Shown one piece after another: positions 6,072 through 13,725 of a DNA stretch of 14,564 nt; within the stretch, counting starts at the first letter, position 1, and each line of letters opens with the position of its first letter. Both the position numbers and the translations under genes were made by a program. The DNA is from Clostridia bacterium UC5.1-1C12 (GTDB lineage Bacteria > Bacillota_I > Bacilli_A > Erysipelotrichales > Erysipelotrichaceae): assembly GCA_001305055.1 (NCBI GenBank), contig BBZX01000018.1:1-14564 (forward strand). The letters run 5' to 3'. The notes under the pieces were generated by a model. It saw nothing but the letters and a program-made list of their open reading frames with translations, did not search any database and was not told where the DNA came from.

Positions 6072-6911
6072 ATGATGAGTGTATTAATTAAATTAAGAGA
6101 TTTTGCAAATTTACCGGAAGCTGAACAGGAAGTTAAAAATTTTATATTAAAATATCCCAAGCGGGTACTGGAAATGACAACTGCTGAAATTGCTCAGGAG
6201 ACTTATACATCAAGCGCTACGGTTGTTCGTTTATGCAAGCGTATTGGGGTTGGCGGTTTTAATAAGCTGAAGCTTTTGATCGCAAAGGAAAATGAAGTGT
6301 TTGATACTATGAATCTTGAGATATTAGATACCACAACGATTAATAAAAACGACACTGAGCATGAAATCATTGATAAAATTACAAACATTGATTTAAAATC
6401 GATTGAGGAAACCCGGGTGCTTGTTGATATTCATCAGCTGCATGAGGTTGTAGAACTGATCAGAAAGGCTTATATTCTTGATTTCTTTGGTGTTGGTTCT
6501 TCCCATGTTGTCGCACTGGATGCCACTTATAAGTTCATGCGGGTAGGTAAGAATATCGCTAATTATGCGCTGTATGACCGGCAGTATGTGCAGGCGGTCA
6601 ATGCTGATGCTGACCATTTAGGAATTATCTTCTCTTATTCAGGGGAAACCAAGGAAATGGTGGAAATCGCTAAGATTTTGCGTCAGAAGGGTATCAAGGT
6701 GGTTGCTGTTACATGCAGCATCGGCAGCTCATTATCCAAAGCAGCTGATTATAATCTGACTGTCAGCAGCAAGGAAACCATTTTCAGAAGCGGTGCGATG
6801 TCATCCCGTATTTCATCGCTTTATATCGTGGATCTGCTTTATGCACTTTACTGCCGTGCTGATTATGAACGGGCGGCAGAAATGATTAATAAGACCAGAA
6901 TCGGCGGATAA
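6072..6911 (+). CDS. RpiR/MurR-family transcriptional regulator (279 aa)
   Basis: The N-terminal half carries an RpiR-type HTH (about residues 35-65: MTTAEIAQETYTSSATVVRL, then CKRIGVGGFNKLK). The C-terminal half (about 130-255) is a SIS sugar-phosphate binding domain (DFFGVGSSHVVALD, then IIFSYSGETKEMVEIA). Such regulators sense phosphorylated sugars or amino sugars. The gene stands directly before the PTS-nanE-murQ operon, so the likely ligand is MurNAc-6-P, ManNAc-6-P or GlcNAc-6-P. Two ATGs are adjacent (6072 and 6075); the ribosome site AGAGG at 6063-6067 suits the second slightly better. Shared half-sites in its own and the operon promoter point to autoregulation and control of the operon. 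No clear terminator follows it. Confidence 0.85.
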   Translation: MMSVLIKLRDFANLPEAEQEVKNFILKYPKRVLEMTTAEIAQETYTSSATVVRLCKRIGVGGFNKLKLLIAKENEVFDTMNLEILDTTTINKNDTEHEIIDKITNIDLKSIEETRVLVDIHQLHEVVELIRKAYILDFFGVGSSHVVALDATYKFMRVGKNIANYALYDRQYVQAVNADADHLGIIFSYSGETKEMVEIAKILRQKGIKVVAVTCSIGSSLSKAADYNLTVSSKETIFRSGAMSSRISSLYIVDLLYALYCRADYERAAEMINKTRIGG

Positions 6912-6912
6912 T

Positions 6913-6941
6913 ATTTCATAATATGAAATGCTATTTCATAT
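6913..6941. promoter_or_regulatory. Triple half-site operator candidate before the PTS operon
   Basis: Three copies of one half-site in alternating direction: ATTTCATA (6913-6920), TATGAAAT (6922-6929) and ATTTCATA (6933-6940). The last two form the inverted repeat ATATGAAAT-GCT-ATTTCATAT (6921-6941). The AT-only arms, without a T tail, suit a protein site better than a terminator. It lies 14 bp upstream of the -35 box of the PTS operon. RpiR is the natural candidate ligand. Confidence 0.5.
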
Positions 6942-6954
6942 TACTCATAATTAA

Positions 6955-6983
6955 TTGACATTATATTTCGTATATTTTAAGAT
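6955..6983 (+). promoter_or_regulatory. Promoter of the PTS-nanE-murQ operon
   Basis: A perfect TTGACA (6955-6960), a 17-base spacer and TAAGAT (6978-6983). The spacer holds ATATTTCGTAT (6963-6973), identical to the 11-mer in the RpiR gene promoter. The start codon of IIB is 20 bases after the -10 box. Confidence 0.6.
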
Positions 6984-7003
6984 GATAGCAAGGAGGCAGG
7001 AAG

Positions 7004-7467
7004 ATGATAACAGTTGCCAGAATTGATGAAAGAATGATTCACGGACAGGTAGCTTATGCGTGGCCGGTAGCTTATAAAAGCGATGCTATTTTAGCTGTCG
7101 ATGATGAAATTGCCAAGGATGCATTTCAGAAATCGCTGCTTGAAATGGCGGCCCCTAAAAGCATGCGCTGCTTTGTGCTGACGATTGAGAAGGCGGTTGA
7201 GTTTCTAGCTAAGTATCAAAATAAAAAATCTTTATTGTTGCGAAAAGTCCTGCGACATATTTAGAAATGATTAAGCTTGGCGCCGTGATTCCAGAGATTA
7301 ATGTAGGGGGTATTTATTTTGCGGAGGGACGCTCACAGATCAGTAAAACAGTCTATGTTGATGATGCAATGATTGATGTATTTAAGGAATTGCAAGCATT
7401 GAATGTTAAGCTGGAAGTAAGAGCTACACCTTCAGACACATCACAGGATTTATTGTCATTACTTTAG
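7004..7467 (+). pseudogene. PTS mannose/fructose/sorbose family IIB, frameshifted
   Basis: IIB passes phosphate from IIA to the incoming sugar. The first part (86 codons, stop at 7262-7264) starts MITVARIDERMIHGQVAYAW, which holds the phospho-accepting His of this family (DERMIHGQV). The second part resumes in the next frame as IFIVAKSPATYLEMIKLG and ends at 7467. The A6 run at 7223-7228 is one base short: a seventh A restores NKKIFIVAKSPATYLEM and a normal protein of about 154 residues. Both parts are well conserved, so the shift is recent or a sequencing error. The ribosome site AAGGAGG (6990-6996) is excellent. It is the first gene of the operon, 16 bases before the permease gene. Confidence 0.85.
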
Positions 7468-7483
7468 AAAGGGGTCATTTATA

Positions 7484-9073
7484 ATGGGAATTACAACAGC
7501 ATTATTGCTGAGTGTTTTTATTGCACTTATTATTACTGAAAATTATGGTTATGGTTATTGGATGATTTCCAGACCGATCTTTGCAGGGCCGATGATCGGT
7601 TTGATAATGGGCGATCTGCCAACCGGTTTAATTGTCGGCGGCAGTGTTGAATTAATGTATATGGGTATCTTGCCAATCGGCGGCAGCGTTCCGCCTAATG
7701 CGCAGATTGCCGGCATGCTGTCTACGGTATTTGCCATAACTAACGGCGGGAATCCTGAGGTTGGTATCGCCTTAGCACTGCCGATTGGTTTATTGGCTCA
7801 GCTGTTGATTATGTTTGCTTGGAATATTAATATATTGCTGATGCACAGAGCAGATAAGTATCTTGCGGACGGCAATATCAGACAGGTTGAACTCACACAT
7901 CTTTCAGGGCTGGTTATTTTCTTCTTCGTATTCTTTATTCCAACCTTCTTGGCAATTCATTTTGGTTCGGATTTTGTAAATAATGTCGTAAATGCGATGC
8001 CGCCGTTATTGACTGATGGCTTGAAGATAGCTTCCGGGATTCTGCCGGCAGTAGGTATGGCAATGCTGCTGAAAATGATGAACATGAAGAAATACTGGCC
8101 ATTCTTCATGATTGGCTTTGTATTAGCGATTTATCTTGGCTTAAATGTTTTAGCAATATCATTAATTGCCTTTGGAGTTGCGGCAGCCATCTATATCATG
8201 CGTAAGGATAACAAGCAAAATGATGAATTTGGTTTTGATGATGAGGAAGTGATGCCGGTTGAAAATGAAGCCGGCTTGCTGACAGATAAAGAATTGAAAC
8301 AAACCTTCTTCCGTTCATTCTTCTCAATGACTAGTATCAACTATGAACGTTACTGCAGTCTTGGCTTCTGTTATGCTATGATTCCGGCATTAAAAAAATT
8401 ATATACTGATCCTGATGAATTAAAGGCAGCCTTGCTGCGTCAGAATGAATTCTTTAACTGTCATCCATATACAGGTAATGCCGTATTAGGAGTGACATTG
8501 GCTTTAGAAGAACAGCGGGCGATGGGCAAACCAATCAGTGCAGAAGCTATTTCATCTACAAAAGCGGCATTGATGGGACCGCTCTCCGGCATCGGTGATT
8601 CAATTTTTAAAGCAACCTTTATGACTATTTTTGCGGCTATCGGTGCCGGTCTGGCATTAGACGGCAATGCCTTCGGTCCAATTCTCTTTATTGTACCTAA
8701 TGTTTTGCTGAATGTGTTATCCCGCTGGTATTTCATTAAATATGGACATAAGCTGGGAACTAATATTGTCAGCAAGATGAAACAAAGCAGTCTGCTGGAC
8801 AGCTTTGTAGAAGGCTCTACCATTGTTGGGATGATGGTTGTCGGTGCGATGATCAACGGCTTTGTTAAGCTGAATGTAGCTTACGCATGGACATTTGGTG
8901 AAAAGGAAATTATCGTGCAAAGTTTAATTGATTCACTGATACCATCCTTGCTCCCATTATTGCTGGTACTGGGTTTCTATACGATTTTAAATAAGAATAA
9001 AAAAGGCATGTATATTTGCGTATTATTGAGTTTTATATTGGGTATTGTGGGAAAGGCAATAGGTTTATTTTAA
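7484..9073 (+). CDS. PTS mannose-family IIC-IID fused permease (529 aa)
   Basis: Membrane part of a mannose-family PTS transporter that carries a sugar across the membrane during phosphorylation. Residues 1-240 are a IIC domain with many membrane helices and the family text GGSVELMYMGILPIGGSVPP. A charged linker (about 240-268: DDEEVMPVENEAGLLTDKE) leads into a complete IID domain (FRSFFSMTSINYERYCSLGF, then FNCHPYTGNAVLGVTLALEE, and ALMGPLSGIGDSIF). IIC and IID are usually separate proteins; here they are one uninterrupted frame. The linker probably stays in the cytoplasm. The ribosome site is AAAGGGG, 7467-7474. It is followed directly by nanE (stop and start adjacent). The amino-sugar genes around it suggest an N-acetylated amino sugar as substrate. 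Confidence 0.9.
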   Translation: MGITTALLLSVFIALIITENYGYGYWMISRPIFAGPMIGLIMGDLPTGLIVGGSVELMYMGILPIGGSVPPNAQIAGMLSTVFAITNGGNPEVGIALALPIGLLAQLLIMFAWNINILLMHRADKYLADGNIRQVELTHLSGLVIFFFVFFIPTFLAIHFGSDFVNNVVNAMPPLLTDGLKIASGILPAVGMAMLLKMMNMKKYWPFFMIGFVLAIYLGLNVLAISLIAFGVAAAIYIMRKDNKQNDEFGFDDEEVMPVENEAGLLTDKELKQTFFRSFFSMTSINYERYCSLGFCYAMIPALKKLYTDPDELKAALLRQNEFFNCHPYTGNAVLGVTLALEEQRAMGKPISAEAISSTKAALMGPLSGIGDSIFKATFMTIFAAIGAGLALDGNAFGPILFIVPNVLLNVLSRWYFIKYGHKLGTNIVSKMKQSSLLDSFVEGSTIVGMMVVGAMINGFVKLNVAYAWTFGEKEIIVQSLIDSLIPSLLPLLLVLGFYTILNKNKKGMYICVLLSFILGIVGKAIGLF

Positions 9074-9799
9074 ATGGAAAAAGAAGCATTATTAAAACAA
9101 ATCAAAGGACGATTGATTGTATCTTGTCAGGCCCGTGTTGGCTGGGCAATGTATGGGGCGGAAATCATGGCTTGTTTTGCGGCCGCGGCAGCTGAGGGCG
9201 GCGCTGCGGGTATTCGGGCAAATGGCGTTGACAGCATCTTGGCAATCAAAAAGAAAGTGGATCTGCCGCTGATTGGCTTGAATAAAGAATGGATAACCGG
9301 TTATCCGGTCTATCTTACACCCACTTATGCACATGCGAAAGCAATTCTTGATACCGGGGTTGATGTCTTGGCGATGGATGCGACTGACCGTCTGCGGCCA
9401 AATGGTGAAACGGCAGCCAGTATTTTGAAACAGATCCGAGAGCATTATCCCAACGCATTAGTAATGGGTGAAATTTCAACGCTGGAAGAAGCGAAGAAGA
9501 TTTTGGATATGGGCTTTGATTTTATATCCACGACACTGAGCGGCTATACCAAAGAAAGTGAAGAAATCAAATCGGTGAATCTTGAATTGATCAAGGATAT
9601 TCATGCTATTACCGATATTCCAATCATTGCGGAGGGCAAAATTCGAACGGAAGCTGAAGCTGTACAGACGCTGGCAGCCGGTGCGTTTGCGGTAGTTGTG
9701 GGGACTTCAATCACACGTCCGGAAATTATTACGAAACGTTATGTTGACAGTATTACAAAATATCATGAAGGAGAGCATTATGAAGATACAGTTAGATAA
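9074..9799 (+). CDS. nanE: N-acylglucosamine-6-phosphate 2-epimerase
   Basis: NanE interconverts ManNAc-6-P and GlcNAc-6-P in the cytoplasm, feeding amino-sugar breakdown. It is a TIM-barrel protein of 241 residues, near the family length. Motifs visible: GIRANG (46-51), IGLNKEW with the probable catalytic Lys71, MDATDRLRP (101-109), STTLSGYT (152-159), AEGKI with Glu187, and the phosphate-binding end VVVGTSITRP (207-216). Its ATG follows the permease stop directly and it overlaps the start of murQ by 20 bases, so the three genes are co-transcribed and probably translationally coupled. No nanA, nanK, nagA or nagB is in the window, so downstream steps are encoded elsewhere. Confidence 0.92.
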   Translation: MEKEALLKQIKGRLIVSCQARVGWAMYGAEIMACFAAAAAEGGAAGIRANGVDSILAIKKKVDLPLIGLNKEWITGYPVYLTPTYAHAKAILDTGVDVLAMDATDRLRPNGETAASILKQIREHYPNALVMGEISTLEEAKKILDMGFDFISTTLSGYTKESEEIKSVNLELIKDIHAITDIPIIAEGKIRTEAEAVQTLAAGAFAVVVGTSITRPEIITKRYVDSITKYHEGEHYEDTVR

Positions 9800-10687
9800 A
9801 CTGATGACAGAGCAGCAAAATCCCGATACGATGTCAATTGATCGATGAACAGCTATGAGATCGTAAAGGCGATCAATAATGAAGATAAAAAGATTGCTTT
9901 AGCGGTTGAAAAGGAGCTGGCATCTATTGCTGAACTCGTAGATGCCTGCGCTGAGCGGTTATCAGGAGGCGGCCGTATCTTCTATACAGGTGCCGGTACA
10001 AGCGGCCGTTTAGGTATTCTTGATGCCAGTGAATGTCCGCCGACCTATGGTGTCAGTGATCAATTGGTACAGGGTCTGATTGCCGGCGGTCTTGAGGCAA
10101 TATTCAAATCTAAGGAAAATGCGGAAGATAACCGCGAAGCAGGCATTGAGGATCTTAAAAGCGTCAGTCTCTGTGAGAAAGATGTTGTAATCGGCTTAGC
10201 TGCCAGCGGCCGTACCCCTTATGTAGCTGCAGGTCTTGAATATGCCAATTCAATCAATGCTTATACAGGATCGATCAGCTGTGTTAAAAACAGTGAAATC
10301 GGCAAAATTGCCAAAACAGCGATTGATGTTGAAACCGGTCCGGAGGTTGTTACCGGCTCAACAAGAATGAAAGCCGGCACCGCACAGAAAATGGTGCTGA
10401 ATATGATATCAACAGGCACAATGATTCGGCTTGGCAAAGTGTTTAATAATTTGATGGTCGATATTCAGCCAACGAATGCTAAATTAATTGAACGTTCAAA
10501 ACGCATCTTGGTGCTGGCCACCGGCTGTGATTATTCACGGGCCGAGACACTGATTGAGGCAAGCAATCATGATGTGAAGGCGGCAATCTGTATGGAATTG
10601 TCAGGCCTGTCTTTCAATGAATGCCAAAAATTGCTTGCTGAAAATGGCGGCAATATCTCAGAATTACTGCATCAGCTGCAGAAATAA
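9780..10687 (+). pseudogene. murQ: N-acetylmuramic acid 6-phosphate etherase, frameshifted near the start
   Basis: MurQ cleaves the lactyl ether of MurNAc-6-P to GlcNAc-6-P and D-lactate during cell-wall sugar recovery. The best start is the ATG at 9780, 6 bases after GAAGGAG (9767-9773). It reads MKIQLDKLMTEQQNPDTMSI and DR, the conserved N-terminus (TEQxNP), then stops at 9846-9848. The rest continues one frame over from 9845 as NSYEIVKAINNEDKK to 10687. One missing base near 9841-9846 explains this, and repair gives about 302 residues, the normal length. The SIS domain has YTGAGTSGRLGILDASECPP with the catalytic Glu, and GSTRMKAGTAQK. A protein started at 9845 would lack the conserved TEQxNP segment and is probably inactive. 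It is the last gene of the operon. Confidence 0.88.
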
Positions 10688-10692
10688 AACAA

Positions 10693-10717
10693 GGGAGATC
10701 ATCAGATCTCCTCTTTC
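10693..10717 (+). terminator. Terminator of the PTS-nanE-murQ operon
   Basis: GGAGATC (10694-10700) pairs with GATCTCC (10705-10711) around an ATCA loop, then TCTTT. It lies 6 bases after the murQ stop codon. Confidence 0.75.
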
Positions 10718-10733
10718 ATGTCGTATTTGTAAT

Positions 10734-10763
10734 TTGCATATTCTCATATCAATATGGTAAAGT
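10734..10763 (+). promoter_or_regulatory. Possible promoter of the hydrolase gene
   Basis: TTGCAT (10734-10739), an 18-base spacer and TAAAGT (10758-10763), 19 bases before the start codon. A promoter is expected here because a terminator lies just upstream, but the match is modest. Confidence 0.35.
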
Positions 10764-10782
10764 AATTACATAGGAGTAAGCG

Positions 10783-11487
10783 ATGAAAAAACAAACGATT
10801 AAAATCAATGGGATACCGTCAATAATATGGGGTGAAGCAAGTGAATGCTGTGTACTGGCAGTTCATGGCAGCATGTCACATAAAGAGGATCGCATTTTTG
10901 AATTATTAGCAGCGACGGCAGGAAGCAAGGGTTGGCAGGTATTAAGCTTTGATTTACCGGAACATGGTGAACGTCAAGGAAGTGATGGTTTGTGTAAGCC
11001 GCAGAATTGTGCGGCTGAACTAAAGGAAATCATGGCTTACGCCCAAACACATTGGCAGCAGCTTCAGCTTTTCGCAGTAAGTTTAGGTGCTTATTTTTCC
11101 TTGTTGGCCTATCCTGATGAAGCGCTGAAACAGGTTTTGTTTCTATCACCGGTAGTACATATGCAGCATCTGCTAGCTGATATGATGCTGGCTGCCGGCG
11201 TTGACAGTGATAATTTAAAACAGCGTCAGATCATTCCGCTGGACAACGGACAGATTTTATACTGGGATGTTTATACTTATGTGAATGAGCATCCAATTCT
11301 TACCTGGGCGCATCCCACGATGATTCTTTATGCTGAACATGATCTGCTTGTCAAAAAAACGGATATTCTGTCTTTTAACCAAAAATTTCCTGGGAAATTG
11401 ACCATTTATGCCGAAGGGGAACATTTCTTTCATACATCTGAACAGCTGAAAAAGGCGGCTGATTGGCTGTCTGAGACGCTGCTTTAA
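10783..11487 (+). CDS. Alpha/beta hydrolase (234 aa)
   Basis: A small cytoplasmic alpha/beta-fold hydrolase, likely an esterase, lipase or acyl hydrolase of unknown substrate. The fold landmarks are in order: an oxyanion-hole strand VLAVHGSMSHKED (24-36), FDLPEHGER (56-64), the nucleophile elbow FAVSLGAYFS with Ser100, LYAEHD with Asp187 and GEHFFH with His214. The elbow reads Ala-Val-Ser-Leu-Gly instead of the usual Gly-x-Ser-x-Gly, a known kind of variant. It starts after AGGAG (10772-10776) and has no signal peptide. It follows the murQ terminator, so it is not part of that operon, and lies 23 bases before the DUF6054-like gene, with which it is probably co-transcribed. Confidence 0.8.
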   Translation: MKKQTIKINGIPSIIWGEASECCVLAVHGSMSHKEDRIFELLAATAGSKGWQVLSFDLPEHGERQGSDGLCKPQNCAAELKEIMAYAQTHWQQLQLFAVSLGAYFSLLAYPDEALKQVLFLSPVVHMQHLLADMMLAAGVDSDNLKQRQIIPLDNGQILYWDVYTYVNEHPILTWAHPTMILYAEHDLLVKKTDILSFNQKFPGKLTIYAEGEHFFHTSEQLKKAADWLSETLL

Positions 11488-11510
11488 TACTATGGCAAAG
11501 GAGGGAGTCT

Positions 11511-11867
11511 ATGGCTAAGTATGCGGTAATGATTCATGGCGATTTTGATGAATTTAATGATTATCTTGCGAGATCGATTGCCGGCAGCAGTCTGTCTGCC
11601 AGTAAAGAGGACAGCCATGAATTTATCTGTCCCAATATGCGCTGCAAGGTACAGGTTTTTGAGCGATACAGTGCTTTTGGTTCTAATCGAGTCAGTATGA
11701 ATGTAACCGTAGTGGGTATCGGCAATGAGTTACAAATCGCCGCAATTACGGCTGGCGGCAGTCAAGGTGTATTATTTAAATTTAATACAGTCGGTGAGGA
11801 GAATTTTCTTTATAAGCTGAAAAATGCTATTGAGGATTATAATAAACGATATGAAAAAAATTATTAA
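11511..11867 (+). CDS. DUF6054-like protein (118 aa)
   Basis: A small soluble protein without signal peptide or membrane helix. The text KYAVMIHGDFDEFNDYL, SSLSASKEDSHEF, VQVFERYSAFGSNRVSMNV and ITAGGSQGVLFKFNTVGEE matches my memory of the DUF6054 family, whose function is unknown. The family name is recalled, not searched. The start has a very strong ribosome site (AAAGGAGGG, about 11496-11504). It probably shares a transcript with the hydrolase gene just upstream and ends before a bidirectional terminator. It is intact. Confidence 0.6.
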   Translation: MAKYAVMIHGDFDEFNDYLARSIAGSSLSASKEDSHEFICPNMRCKVQVFERYSAFGSNRVSMNVTVVGIGNELQIAAITAGGSQGVLFKFNTVGEENFLYKLKNAIEDYNKRYEKNY

Positions 11868-11955
11868 ACCGATTCAGCCGGTAAAAATAAAAAAGCCGCC
11901 GGTATTGCCAAAAGATGAGAATAAAAAGAAGCATACAAAAAAGGATATCCAGTGA
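11851..11955 (+). CDS. Possible 34-aa Lys/Pro-rich peptide
   Basis: The ATG at 11851 overlaps the end of the DUF6054-like gene and reads MKKIIKPIQPVKIKKPPVLP, KDENKKKHTKKDIQ. It is very basic, with five prolines. The only ribosome-site-like bases (GAGGAT) are about 14 bases upstream. The stop lies in the loop of the terminator hairpin that follows. It could be a real coupled small gene or a chance frame in AT-rich sequence. Confidence 0.25.
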   Translation: MKKIIKPIQPVKIKKPPVLPKDENKKKHTKKDIQ

Positions 11956-11972
11956 TTCGGATATCCTATTCT
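11937..11972. terminator. Bidirectional terminator between convergent genes
   Basis: GGATATCC (11943-11950) pairs with GGATATCC (11959-11966) around an 8-base loop. The plus side runs into TATTCTTTTATTT; the minus side runs into a T6 tract (complement of 11937-11942). It serves the hydrolase/DUF6054 unit and the M3 peptidase gene. Confidence 0.8.
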
Positions 11973-11973
11973 T

Positions 11974-13674
11974 TTATTTAAGCTTTATTTCTTTTGCTAA
12001 GGTATCGGCAATCTCATCGACAATATCACTGCTGAAAGGATTACTCATGCCGGCTTGTGACAAAGCATCAAGATAATCGGCATTTAAAGTGAAATGAGAA
12101 AGCTTCTGATAAGTATCTAAAGCTTTGCTGCGGTCAATGACAGCATCGCGCCAGATTTCAAGGGCGCTGATCGCCGAGGTTGCATAACTGATATAATAAA
12201 AAGGTGTTTCAAAATGATGATGAATATCAACCCATTCATAATAGACCGGATAACCATAATATTGTTCATAAAGATCACCATGCAGCTGATTGATTTCATC
12301 AAGGGTCATGTCAGGATTTTCATAAACACGCTGCTGAAATTCATCTTCTGCACAGCCCTGAAGTATGGAATTAAGCAGATTCTGAAGCAGATCGATTTTC
12401 ATCAGTTCAGCATTTTTGCCATACATTTCTTCATAGCTTGCCATCATTAATACTTCTAAGCCCTGTGAATGAACTTCCGCAAGATCAAGATTATTGCCAT
12501 CATTCCACTTTGATTCATGCATCAGATAAAAATTGTTGTAATGGCCGAATTCATGAAAGAGCGTTGAAGCATCACGATAGGCTGAAGTATTAATAAACAT
12601 GTAAGGGCCGTATCCATTTAATAAGGTTGAATAACCCGCCTGCATCATTGAAGGCTGATTATCAAGAATATAAGTATTGGAGGCCAGCATGAAATTTAAA
12701 GCTTCCTGCATTTCCTTTGGAAACTCTGCCTGCAGCCGTTCATAAAGATAAGGAATGCTGTCTTCAATCGCAACCGTAACCTCTGCTTTCGCATCACTAA
12801 TATCATAATAATATTGATCATCAATAGCGGCATTTAATTTAGCTAATGAAGCTTTTACCTTATCGGTGAAAGCTGCGGCGTCTTCTTTTGTGAAATCACG
12901 GCCTAGAAGATCATAAGCATAATCGGTATAGCTTTCATAACCCAGCGTATGGGCGATTTCCATACGCACCTGGATCAATTCGCGGTAGAGTTCACCAAGA
13001 ACCTTGTTTTTCTGTTCATAGATCGCATAGTAAGGTTCACTTACATTGGAATCAGTAAAGTCAAGATCATTAAGGCTTACTGTATTACCTTTATATTCAG
13101 TCGTATAATCCGCAACCAGCGCTTTGCTGTACTGCTGGATCAGCTCTGTTTCTTTTTCCGACAGCGCTTCGATTGCCGGTGAATTTAATTTGCTGTTAAT
13201 CTCATAACGTTTAATGAATTCTTCACCCCAGCGTTCAGTAAAGGCATCTTTATACTCTGATGCTAGGATTTCACCGGTTAGGGTATTCATGCGGTTATCA
13301 AATTTTGTATAAAAGTTATCAAGCACATTGACTTCACTCTCATAATATTCATCATTCAGATCCATATCACTTTTTATGCTGGCCAATGTATCCATGACGT
13401 CTAATTCATTGCACTTAGTCATGATATCATCATAAAGTGCAAGCAGCTCCTGTTCTTTGCCGGTTTGTGTACATAGGGCTAAGCCTTGATCAAGCAGGGC
13501 ATTGATAGCATCTAAATCAGGTCTTTCATAAGTAAAATCATTAAAGCGGAAAGAGACTGATTCACTGTCGATAATCGGTTCCGGCGGCGCTGTTGGAGCA
13601 GGGGCTGACTGACAGCCGCTCAATAGCATGAGGCTAAGACTTAGTGCGGTAATAACTCCTTTTTTTAAGTTCAT
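11974..13674 (-). CDS. M3-family zinc metallopeptidase lipoprotein (566 aa)
   Basis: An oligopeptidase related to PepF and thimet oligopeptidases, which cut short peptides. It carries the M3 zinc site HEFGH (His374, Glu375, His378) and a third ligand Glu400 in LAEVHSQG. It has a lipoprotein signal peptide with lipobox LLSGC (Cys21) followed by a Pro/Ala-rich spacer, so it is predicted to be anchored outside the cell. M3 oligopeptidases are usually cytoplasmic, though exported relatives exist. I chose the ATG at 13674 because AAAGGGA lies just upstream; the longer start at 13707 adds 11 residues and has no ribosome site. It follows crr after 51 bases on the same strand and may be co-transcribed with it. 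It ends at a bidirectional terminator. Confidence 0.88.
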   Translation of the reverse strand: MNLKKGVITALSLSLMLLSGCQSAPAPTAPPEPIIDSESVSFRFNDFTYERPDLDAINALLDQGLALCTQTGKEQELLALYDDIMTKCNELDVMDTLASIKSDMDLNDEYYESEVNVLDNFYTKFDNRMNTLTGEILASEYKDAFTERWGEEFIKRYEINSKLNSPAIEALSEKETELIQQYSKALVADYTTEYKGNTVSLNDLDFTDSNVSEPYYAIYEQKNKVLGELYRELIQVRMEIAHTLGYESYTDYAYDLLGRDFTKEDAAAFTDKVKASLAKLNAAIDDQYYYDISDAKAEVTVAIEDSIPYLYERLQAEFPKEMQEALNFMLASNTYILDNQPSMMQAGYSTLLNGYGPYMFINTSAYRDASTLFHEFGHYNNFYLMHESKWNDGNNLDLAEVHSQGLEVLMMASYEEMYGKNAELMKIDLLQNLLNSILQGCAEDEFQQRVYENPDMTLDEINQLHGDLYEQYYGYPVYYEWVDIHHHFETPFYYISYATSAISALEIWRDAVIDRSKALDTYQKLSHFTLNADYLDALSQAGMSNPFSSDIVDEIADTLAKEIKLK

Positions 13675-13725
13675 AAGTTTCCCTTTCTTATGCTTGCTGC
13701 AAGTCATTTAAGACTGGCTTATACA

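Noticed and set aside
8461..8920. Long open frames on the minus strand opposite the IIC-IID gene
   Set aside because: They are shadows of a clearly coding plus-strand gene with family motifs, and have no ribosome sites.
9092..9445. 117-codon minus-strand frame opposite nanE
   Set aside because: It is a shadow of nanE and shows no protein family features.
9842..9850. ATGA stop/start overlap in murQ, suggesting a 22-codon coupled upstream ORF or programmed frameshift
   Set aside because: The 22 codons encode the conserved MurQ N-terminus, and there is no slippery heptamer, so a simple one-base deletion is the better reading.
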